Of a stretch of DNA of 11,300 nt, positions 1 to 5,369 are shown piece after piece (positions within the stretch are counted from its first letter, which is position 1; every line of letters starts with the position of its first letter). This stretch comes from Allopontixanthobacter sp034376665 (GTDB lineage Bacteria; Pseudomonadota; Alphaproteobacteria; Sphingomonadales; Sphingomonadaceae). Below the pieces are notes generated by a model. It did not search any database and was not told the origin of the DNA. It saw only the letters and a list, made by a program, of their open reading frames with translations. Made by a program: the position numbers and the translations under genes. The stretch is from the NCBI RefSeq assembly GCF_034376665.1, contig NZ_JAXMJI010000082.1, forward strand, positions 1-11,300, read 5' to 3'.

Positions 1-1152
1 GGAGATATTCTGCAGGAACAGCAGCGGAATGCCGCGCTGGCAGGCGAGCTCGATGAAATGCGCCCCCTTCACGGCGCTTTCGGAAAACAGCACCCCGTTA
101 TTGGCGAGGATCGCCACCGGCATTCCCCAGATATGCGCGAATCCGCACACCAATGTGCTGCCGTAAAGCGCCTTGAATTCATGAAATTCGCTGCCGTCCA
201 CCAGCCGCGCAATTACCTCGTGCACGTCATAGGGCGCGCGGACATCGTCGGGGATGATCGCGTACAAATCCTCAGCATCGAATTTGGGTGGGCGCGGGTC
301 TTTGATCCCCTGGCCCGGTCCACGCTGGGCCCCCGCCTGCGCGGGGGAGCAGTGCGAGATAATATCGCGCACGATCGTCAGCGCGTGTTCGTCATTTTCC
401 GCCAGATGATCGACGACGCCGCTTTTCTTCGCATGAAGATCGCCGCCGCCCAAATCTTCTGCGGAAATCTCCTCCCCCGTCGCGGCTTTCACCAGCGGCG
501 GCCCGGCGAGGAAAATCGTGCCCTGTTCGCGCACGATCACGCTCTCGTCGCTCATCGCCGGGACATAGGCTCCGCCCGCTGTGCAGCTGCCCATCACGCA
601 GGCGATCTGCGGAATGCCGCGGCTGCTCATCTGCGCCTGGTTGTAGAAGATACGTCCGAAGTGATCGCGGTCGGGAAACACTTCGTCCTGATAGGGCAGA
701 TTGGCTCCGCCGCTGTCGACCAGATAGATGCACGGCAGGCGGTTTTCCTGCGCGATTTCCTGCGCCCGGAGGTGCTTCTTGACGGTCATCGGGTAATAGC
801 TGCCGCCCTTCACCGTCGGGTCGTTGCAGGCGATCATCACCTGCCGTCCGGACACGCGGCCGATCCCGGCGATCATGGAAGCGCCGTTGACGTCGCCTTC
901 ATACATCCCGTTCGCCGCCAGTTGGCCGATCTCGAGAAACGGCGAGCCGGGATCGAGCAGCCGCTCCACCCGCTCCCGCGGCAGCAGCTTGCCGCGCGCG
1001 ACATGGCGCTCGCGGGATTTTTCGCTGCCTCCCAGCGCGGCCTCGGCCACGCGCGCGCGCAATTCGTCCGCCAGCCCCTTGTTATGCGCAAACCGCGCCT
1101 TTGCTTCCGGGCTTTCCCGGTCGAGCTTGGTGGTCAGGGTAGGTGCGGTCAT
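1..1152 (-). CDS. mccB: Methylcrotonyl-CoA carboxylase beta (carboxyltransferase) subunit, 3' end cut by window edge
   Basis: Partial gene: 384 codons are visible, about 70% of the usual ~535 residues, and the C-terminus lies beyond the left edge. With the biotin-carrying alpha subunit, the enzyme carboxylates 3-methylcrotonyl-CoA to 3-methylglutaconyl-CoA in cytoplasmic leucine breakdown. Family landmarks are clear: GKLLPRERVERLLDPGSPFLE at about 54-74, GGSYYPMTVKKHLRAQEIA at 116-134, the CoA-side loop LVDSGGANLPYQDEVFP at 144-160, and MGSCTAGGAYVPAMSDE at 187-203. The pattern is MCC-beta rather than propionyl-CoA carboxylase. The ATG overlaps the stop of the upstream membrane-protein gene (ATGA), indicating translational coupling. 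Residues 269-276 read SPAQAGAQ and come from a GC palindrome that seems to have inserted in frame in a linker (see the repeat entry). The gene is also called liuB. Function is confident from motifs plus the neighbouring isovaleryl-CoA dehydrogenase. Confidence 0.95.
   Translation of the reverse strand, partial: MTAPTLTTKLDRESPEAKARFAHNKGLADELRARVAEAALGGSEKSRERHVARGKLLPRERVERLLDPGSPFLEIGQLAANGMYEGDVNGASMIAGIGRVSGRQVMIACNDPTVKGGSYYPMTVKKHLRAQEIAQENRLPCIYLVDSGGANLPYQDEVFPDRDHFGRIFYNQAQMSSRGIPQIACVMGSCTAGGAYVPAMSDESVIVREQGTIFLAGPPLVKAATGEEISAEDLGGGDLHAKKSGVVDHLAENDEHALTIVRDIISHCSPAQAGAQRGPGQGIKDPRPPKFDAEDLYAIIPDDVRAPYDVHEVIARLVDGSEFHEFKALYGSTLVCGFAHIWGMPVAILANNGVLFSESAVKGAHFIELACQRGIPLLFLQNIS
321..354. 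repeat. GC-rich palindromic repeat embedded in frame in mccB
   Basis: Bases 330-347 form a perfect 7-bp stem (CCCCCGC/GCGGGGG) around a 4-base loop. The nearby bases CAC at 321-323 and GTG at 352-354 could be outer remnants. Read on the coding strand it gives SPAQAGAQ, a peptide I recall as a frequent translation of dispersed palindromic repeats in Sphingomonadales genomes. It lies in the linker between the N-terminal crotonase-like half of MccB and the conserved DPRPPKFDAEDLY segment. The boundaries are approximate, because only the palindrome core is certain and no second copy is visible in this window. Confidence 0.6.
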
Positions 1153-1427
1153 TCCGGTTCGCTCTTGTCGGCATTTTTGGGCTTGGTGAAGAGGTAGCGG
1201 TACACACCGACCACATTGATCGCCAGCAATCCGACGTTCTGCCACCCGATTCCCTCGCTATCCTCGCCCAAAAACCCCCAGGCGATGAGTGACAGGGAAC
1301 TGGTGACGAAAATCACGAAGCCCCAGCCGGTCGGCCGCGTCCCAAGATTGAGAGACACGATCAGCGCGGCAATCAGTCCGGACCCCGCGCCGTAATATTG
1401 GAGGGCCGTTACGACACCGTCGCTCAC
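1149..1427 (-). CDS. Small three-helix membrane protein of unknown function within the leucine operon
   Basis: A 92-residue protein begun by GTG at 1427-1425. This start is chosen because it overlaps the isovaleryl-CoA dehydrogenase stop (GTGA); no ATG in this frame lies nearer than 1535, deep inside the upstream gene. Its stop overlaps the mccB start (ATGA). Three hydrophobic segments are visible at about residues 12-29, 34-53 and 62-80. The segments are separated by a short basic/proline loop (TRPTG) and an acidic loop (GEDSEG), and a polar charged tail ends the protein. The layout resembles small inner-membrane proteins of the CBU_0592-like or PQ-loop-like sort, but I do not recognise a characterised family. 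The tight coupling between two leucine-pathway enzymes suggests co-expression, not necessarily a catalytic role. It is a real gene by frame conservation of hydrophobicity and by both overlaps. Confidence 0.8.
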   Translation of the reverse strand: MSDGVVTALQYYGAGSGLIAALIVSLNLGTRPTGWGFVIFVTSSLSLIAWGFLGEDSEGIGWQNVGLLAINVVGVYRYLFTKPKNADKSEPE

Positions 1428-2596
1428 CGCTCGGCACCGATCAGTTCGCGGCCGATCAGCATCCGGCGGATCTCGTTTGTCCCCGCGCCGATATCGAGCA
1501 ATTTCGCATCGCGCAGATACCGCTCGACCGGCCAATCCTTGGTATAACCGGCCCCGCCCAGCGCCTGGACACTTTCCGCAGCCACCCGGAAGGCGTTCTC
1601 GCTCGACAGCAGGATTACGCCTGCCGCGTCGAACCGCGTCGTCTGGCCCGCATCACACGCCTTCGCCACCGCATAGGTATAGGCCCGCGCCGATTGCAGC
1701 GCGACATACATGTCGGCCACCTTTGCCTGCATCAGCTGGAAACTGCCGATCGGCTTGCCGAATTGGTGCCGTTCCCGCAGGTACGGGATTACCGTGTCGA
1801 GACAAGCCTGCATGATGCCGAGCTGGATGCCGGACAGCACCACGCGTTCGTAATCGAGGCCGCTCATCAGCACGCCGACCCCGCCGTGGAGCGGGCCCAT
1901 CACGTTTTCTTCCGGCACTTCGCAATTGTCGAACACCAGCTCGGCCGTCGGCGAACCGCGCATACCCATCTTGTCAATCTTTTGACCGATGCTGAAACCG
2001 GACATGTCCTTTTCAATCAGGAACGCGGTAATGCCCCGGCTGGCTTTGTCTTCCTTGGGCCCGGTCTTGGCATAGACCACCAGCGTATCGGCATAGGCCG
2101 CATTGGTGATCCAGAATTTGGTACCGTTGAGGACGTAACCGCCCTGCACCGCCTCCGCCCGTAATTTCATCGAAACGACATCGGAGCCGGAGCCCGCTTC
2201 GCTCATTGCCAGCGATCCGACATGGTCCCCGCTGACCAGTTTCGGCAGGTACTTGGCCTTCTGCTCCGCATTGCCCCAGCGGCTGATCTGGTTGACGCAT
2301 AAATTGGAATGCGCGCCGTAAGACAGGCCGACAGAGGCGCTGGCCCGGCTGACTTCCTCTACTGCGATGACATGTTCCAGATATCCGAGCCCGAGCCCGC
2401 CGTCTTCTTCGGCCACGGTAATTCCGTGTAGGCCCAGCGCACCCATCTGGGGCCATAATTCCTGCGGGAACCAGTCTTCGCGGTCGACCCGTTCGGCGAG
2501 CGGCGCGATCACGTCATCGGCGAAACGGGCGGTGCTTTCGCGGATCATGTCCGCATTCTCGCCAAGGGCAAAATCGAAATCGGGGGTCGCGCGCAT
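1424..2596 (-). CDS. ivd: Isovaleryl-CoA dehydrogenase (acyl-CoA dehydrogenase family)
   Basis: A 390-residue flavoenzyme, the usual length for the family. It oxidises isovaleryl-CoA to 3-methylcrotonyl-CoA, the step before MCC, and passes electrons to electron-transfer flavoprotein. The first acyl-CoA dehydrogenase signature is at 128-140 (SLAMSEAGSGSDV). The second is at about 344-365 (QALGGAGYTKDWPVERYLRD...), followed by GTNEIRRMLIGREL at 372-385. Glu250 in GLDYERVVLSG sits where isovaleryl-CoA dehydrogenases carry the catalytic base, unlike short-chain enzymes with the base near residue 370. This position and the mccB neighbour favour isovaleryl-CoA as substrate. The ATG at 2596 is supported by GGAG five bases upstream. 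It is the first gene of the visible operon; the stop overlaps the next GTG. The gene is also called liuA. Confidence 0.95.
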   Translation of the reverse strand: MRATPDFDFALGENADMIRESTARFADDVIAPLAERVDREDWFPQELWPQMGALGLHGITVAEEDGGLGLGYLEHVIAVEEVSRASASVGLSYGAHSNLCVNQISRWGNAEQKAKYLPKLVSGDHVGSLAMSEAGSGSDVVSMKLRAEAVQGGYVLNGTKFWITNAAYADTLVVYAKTGPKEDKASRGITAFLIEKDMSGFSIGQKIDKMGMRGSPTAELVFDNCEVPEENVMGPLHGGVGVLMSGLDYERVVLSGIQLGIMQACLDTVIPYLRERHQFGKPIGSFQLMQAKVADMYVALQSARAYTYAVAKACDAGQTTRFDAAGVILLSSENAFRVAAESVQALGGAGYTKDWPVERYLRDAKLLDIGAGTNEIRRMLIGRELIGAER

Positions 2597-2601
2597 GGGT
2601 G

Positions 2602-2605
2602 CTCC
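2602..2605 (-). promoter_or_regulatory. Ribosome binding site of ivd
   Basis: The minus strand reads GGAG five bases before the ATG at 2596. This supports that start and marks the beginning of the leucine operon. Confidence 0.6.
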
Positions 2606-2697
2606 GGCTGTCGCTGTGCAGTCTGTTCACTCTGGCCACCCAGAGCGCAGTTCAACAGCGCATAGGAGACTGAACGCGTTGATGGAAGAGGGGAGCA

Positions 2698-2738
2698 GGA
2701 TCACAGCAGCCGCAGGTTTGCGCGGCCTGCTGCGATCC
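2698..2738. repeat. Long imperfect hairpin in the divergent intergenic region
   Basis: GGATCACAGCAGCCGC at 2698-2713 pairs with GCGGCCTGCTGCGATCC at 2722-2738. The stem has 16 base pairs with one mismatch (A2703/C2733), one bulged C2726 and an 8-base loop. No T-tract follows on either strand, so it does not look like an intrinsic terminator. It could be a structured 5' leader or a regulatory site. Confidence 0.6.
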
Positions 2739-2768
2739 CGCCGCACCAGGCAGGAATATCGGACACCT

Positions 2769-2788
2769 TTGCCGGGTTCCGCCGGCAA
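2769..2788. repeat. Perfect 7-bp inverted repeat
   Basis: TTGCCGG and CCGGCAA flank a 6-base loop. The site lies between the two divergent operons. No function can be assigned from the sequence alone. Confidence 0.5.
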
Positions 2789-2889
2789 CCGATTTTCCGC
2801 GACTGACAGAGGCGTGAATTTGGCGGGCAGTTGCCGGTCTGGCCAGATTGGTCAGTCCGGCCACGAACATACCCCAACTGGTCGCAATC

Positions 2890-2924
2890 GCCTTTTCACG
2901 ATCGTACGCAATGGTGCAAAAGGC
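2890..2924. repeat. Inverted repeat with one bulge
   Basis: GCCTTTTCAC at 2890-2899 pairs with GTGCAAAAGGC at 2914-2924, giving ten pairs with a bulged C at 2917 and a 14-base loop. It lies roughly 180-210 bases upstream of the first glycan-cluster gene. Confidence 0.5.
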
Positions 2925-2994
2925 TGCGAGGTTCGCGGCCTCCAGCGGCCGAGCTGGCCCGAGGAATGGCGGGACAATAAGCGCAACCGAGCGC

Positions 2995-3006
2995 GCCCAA
3001 TTGGGC
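2995..3006. promoter_or_regulatory. 12-bp perfect palindrome, candidate operator
   Basis: GCCCAATTGGGC is a perfect palindrome ending 93 bases before the ATG of the first glycan-cluster gene. A second palindrome, TTCAGCTGAA, follows at 3034-3043. The placement suits a dimeric regulator, but no known consensus is recognised, so the role is inferred only from position and symmetry. Confidence 0.35.
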
Positions 3007-3099
3007 AGGGTTAGCGGCCGTTTACCATTCCAATTCAGCTGAAAGTAACCTCAAACTGCGAATCTCTACTGGGGCGAACGTGAAGGGTCGGGAAAAAAA

Positions 3100-4089
3100 A
3101 TGAAAAAAGTTGTTTCGGGCAGCATCTGCGCGATAATTGTGGTTGGTTGTATGAGCGCGTCGGTGGCGATTGCCGGTCCGCGCATGTTGAAGATCGATGC
3201 CAGTGGCTCGACTCGTGACACAACCCAGCGAAAGAACGTCAAGCAGGAGCCTGTCCTATCTGATCCGATTTCCGAAACGAGTCCCGATCTGACGGCGCCC
3301 GTAGACAGTTCGACCGACACGGTTTCGAATGCCGAGCCGCTTCCAACTTCGGATTATATCGTCACGACTTCGCCGACCTATACTCCTGCGCAGATCGGTT
3401 GGAACGGTCGCCAGTGGCGGGTAAACTCTGTGGCTACCAAATATGCCGATCAGCAGCACTCCATTCAGCGGAGCGCCGAGTGGAAAAGGCTCCGGTTCGA
3501 AGTCCGTAAAAGCGATCCGGCGTCCGAAACGAAGGTCGACAAGCGGCGGTCCGAGCTGAGCGGGAGCGTTTACGGCGACCCGACCAGGTTGGCGCAAGGC
3601 GTTTCGCTGTGGGGTGGGTTTTCGACGCTCCAGCACGCATGGGCCGATCCGCAAGGTATGCTTTCGACCTATGGCATAGTTTTCGGCCAGATCCACATGG
3701 GTTCGAAAGTCGGAGGCTCCCCTGCCCTGGCATTCCGCCGCAAGGATGATGGCCGCTTCCGCATCACGACCCGCGGCGAGTTCGATAACGCAGGATCGGT
3801 GCGATACGAAGCGCCGCTGAGCTTCGACGAAGTCCACGATGTCGTGTATAATATCGTGCTTCACCCAACCGCTGGCCGGCTGCGGGTGTGGGTCGATAAC
3901 GTAATGGTCGTGGACGTTCCCAAGGCTTCGATCGGCCACAGCGCGGGGGACAGTTACTGGAACGTGGGTGTGTATGCACCGGGCGGAGTAACCTCGCCGG
4001 TTTCGCTGGAACTGGCAAACCATGTCTATCCTGGAACAGCGAGCCTGCTGGACCGGACCACTCAGCGTCCCTCCTGGCCGAGGGACTGA
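3100..4089 (+). CDS. Exported polysaccharide lyase-like protein (alginate-lyase-type jelly roll)
   Basis: A 329-residue protein with a clear export signal: MKK, a hydrophobic stretch to about residue 24, and a signal peptidase I site after AIA (25). Val14-Val15-Gly16-Cys17 also fits a lipobox, so a lipoprotein is possible. A Ser/Thr/Pro-rich linker (about 35-95) precedes the domain at about 100-315. That domain shows the three hallmark strands of jelly-roll alginate/glucuronan lyases: RSEL at 150-153, QIH at 197-199, and YWNVGVY at 286-292 (the family pattern is YxKxGxY; here Lys is replaced by Asn). His199 and Tyr286 or Tyr292 would be the catalytic candidates. By position, as first gene of the glycan cluster, it may cleave or trim the exported polymer. 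A lectin-like non-catalytic protein of the same fold is the alternative. The ATG follows GGGTCGGG and a run of eight A. Confidence 0.75.
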   Translation: MKKVVSGSICAIIVVGCMSASVAIAGPRMLKIDASGSTRDTTQRKNVKQEPVLSDPISETSPDLTAPVDSSTDTVSNAEPLPTSDYIVTTSPTYTPAQIGWNGRQWRVNSVATKYADQQHSIQRSAEWKRLRFEVRKSDPASETKVDKRRSELSGSVYGDPTRLAQGVSLWGGFSTLQHAWADPQGMLSTYGIVFGQIHMGSKVGGSPALAFRRKDDGRFRITTRGEFDNAGSVRYEAPLSFDEVHDVVYNIVLHPTAGRLRVWVDNVMVVDVPKASIGHSAGDSYWNVGVYAPGGVTSPVSLELANHVYPGTASLLDRTTQRPSWPRD

Positions 4090-4112
4090 GCGACCGGCCC
4101 CAGGCGTCCTCC

Positions 4113-4159
4113 CCCTGTGTTGCTCTGACCACAACAGAGTTGATTTGAGCAACGCAGGG
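4113..4159 (+). repeat. 13-bp stem-loop in the leader of the GT2 gene
   Basis: CCCTGTGTTGCTC at 4113-4125 pairs with GAGCAACGCAGGG at 4147-4159 through thirteen pairs, one of them a G-T wobble. The 21-base loop contains a further small hairpin (CAAC-AGA-GTTG, 4132-4142). No T-tract follows. The element begins 24 bases after the lyase stop and ends 53 bases before the glycosyltransferase ATG. It may be an intercistronic processing, stability or attenuation structure. Confidence 0.55.
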
Positions 4160-4212
4160 AATGGGTGTATTGCGATGATTCTCTTGGCGAAGGTTCGAGG
4201 CATACACGCAAA

Positions 4213-5337
4213 ATGTTGGTTGGCGTTCTGGCGGGTGTTTCGATATTCTTCTTCGTACTGCTGATCTATCCCTATATCATTTACCCCGTATTCCTGCGCT
4301 TTTTTCCGGTACGTCCGGTGGAACATCGGGCAGTCAGGAAACGGGTCTCGCTGCTGTTCTGCGCTTATAACGAGGGTGCCTCGCTTCCAGCCAAGCTGCA
4401 CAATCTGCGGCTGCTAAAGGCGCGGCATCCCGATCTCGAAATACTTGCGTTCGACGATGGTTCGAGTGACGAAACAGCCCGGCTGCTCGCCGCCGCCAGC
4501 GATATCCTGACATTCGTTCCCGGCTCCGGAAGGTCCGGCAAGGCAAGCGGAATGAAGCATCTAGCCAGCCTTGCAGCCGGCGAAATCCTGATATTCACCG
4601 ATGCCAACGTGATCCTCGCCGAGGACGCAGTGGACCGATTGCTGCCCTATTACAGCGATAACAAGGTCGGCGGGGTGTGCGGGACATTGTGCTATGCCGA
4701 CGAGGAGGGGAGCGCCACCGCGGAGGTGGGGTCACTCTATTGGCGCCTGGATGAAAAGCTGCGAACGCTGGAATCGCAGACCGGGAATGTCATGGGTGCC
4801 GACGGATCGCTGTTCAGCATCAGGAACGCGCTTTATCCGGCCTTTCCGGACAGTGTGCTGGATGATTTCACCGTATCCATGAGCGTGATTTTTGCTGGCT
4901 ACCGCCTGATCAAGGCGCCGGATGTGCTGGCCTTCGAAAACAGCGTGGCGGAGCGGAGCGACGAACTCCGCCGCAAGATCAGGATCGGGGCACGGTCCTA
5001 TCACACCCATCTGCACCTGCGTTCGCAACTGCGCACCATGCGGCCGATCGACCGGTTCAAATATGGCTCACGCAAACTGCTGCGCTGGTTTGGCGGAGCG
5101 AACCTGGTTCTGGCCGTCGTCTTCGCGCTCGCTGCGATTGCGGCCTATTCGCTCGTTTGGGCGGCTGTTGGCACCGCGGCAGCAGCTGCAATCTTGTTCG
5201 CCTTGACCCGGACATCGCACCGATTATTTGCCAAGCTCGGTGACGTGCTGCTCGCGATATTTGCCACCCAGCTGGGTATCTTCAAAGGCATGAGGGGAGA
5301 GACGGTAACGACCTGGTCTCCCGCAAAATCGCGATGA
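4213..5337 (+). CDS. Membrane-anchored family 2 glycosyltransferase
   Basis: A 374-residue inner-membrane enzyme expected to add a sugar from a nucleotide donor to a lipid-linked glycan on the cytoplasmic face. The ATG at 4213 is chosen because it starts directly with a transmembrane helix (about 2-30); an in-frame GTG at 4165 would add 16 polar residues. The GT-A catalytic domain carries LLFCAYNEGASL (47-58), DDGS at 81-84, DAN at 130-132 as the DxD-type metal site, GADGS at 195-199, LDDF at 216-219, and KLLRW at 288-292. KLLRW matches the QxxRW pattern of cellulose/hyaluronan-synthase-like enzymes with Lys for Gln. Two or three further hydrophobic segments fill about 296-358. Donor and acceptor cannot be read from the sequence. 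The stop overlaps an 11-codon frame that leads to the next gene. The order lyase-like protein, GT2, GT4 and flippase supports exopolysaccharide synthesis. Confidence 0.88.
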   Translation: MLVGVLAGVSIFFFVLLIYPYIIYPVFLRFFPVRPVEHRAVRKRVSLLFCAYNEGASLPAKLHNLRLLKARHPDLEILAFDDGSSDETARLLAAASDILTFVPGSGRSGKASGMKHLASLAAGEILIFTDANVILAEDAVDRLLPYYSDNKVGGVCGTLCYADEEGSATAEVGSLYWRLDEKLRTLESQTGNVMGADGSLFSIRNALYPAFPDSVLDDFTVSMSVIFAGYRLIKAPDVLAFENSVAERSDELRRKIRIGARSYHTHLHLRSQLRTMRPIDRFKYGSRKLLRWFGGANLVLAVVFALAAIAAYSLVWAAVGTAAAAAILFALTRTSHRLFAKLGDVLLAIFATQLGIFKGMRGETVTTWSPAKSR

Positions 5338-5369
5338 TCCGCGGGAAAGTTGCCGACACCGCGCGATGA
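5334..5369 (+). CDS. Possible 11-residue coupling peptide between GT2 and GT4
   Basis: The ATG at 5334 overlaps the GT2 stop (ATGA). The frame reads MIRGKVADTAR and stops at 5367-5369, again overlapping the GT4 ATG (ATGA). Such a mini-frame could hand ribosomes from one enzyme to the next, because the GT4 gene has no strong ribosome site of its own. It may equally be chance. There is no evidence that the peptide itself has a role. Confidence 0.25.
   Translation: MIRGKVADTAR

Larger units (their letters stand above)
2597..3099. other. Divergent intergenic region with many inverted repeats
   Basis: About 500 bases separate the divergently transcribed leucine and glycan operons. I see no convincing gene: the short open frames here lack a good ribosome site and any recognisable protein. 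The stretch contains several inverted repeats: 2630-2645 (6-bp stem), 2698-2738 (16 bp), 2769-2788 (7 bp) and 2890-2924 (10 bp with a bulge). It also holds perfect palindromes at 2838-2847, 2995-3006 and 3034-3043. Both operon promoters must lie here, but I cannot place -35/-10 boxes with confidence. Confidence 0.7.

Noticed and set aside
58..1197. Long plus-strand open frame of 379 codons
   Set aside because: It lies antisense to the well-conserved mccB and the end of the membrane-protein gene. Its protein is Arg/His/Ala-rich with no domain, which is typical of antisense frames in GC-rich DNA.
1149..1535. Longer 128-residue version of the small membrane protein from an ATG at 1535
   Set aside because: The extra 36 residues overlap the dehydrogenase and are Arg-rich shadow sequence. 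GTG 1427 with the GTGA overlap is the better start.
2848..3042. Short plus-strand frame of 64 codons in the intergenic region
   Set aside because: It starts with TTG, has no ribosome site, and its protein resembles nothing. It also runs through the palindromes.
3093..3100. A8 run touching the lyase-like start codon as a phase-variation tract
   Set aside because: The run lies before the ATG, so length changes would alter only the spacing to a weak ribosome site. Eight A is short, and nothing else supports variation.
4161..4178. Five-codon frame MGVLR as a leader peptide gene
   Set aside because: It is too short to be supported on its own and shows no codon run typical of attenuation. It is mentioned only with the hairpin finding.
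3256..4401. Minus-strand open frame of 381 codons across the lyase-like gene and the GT2 start
   Set aside because: It overlaps two genes with clear motifs, covers the intercistronic hairpin, and has no recognisable domain.
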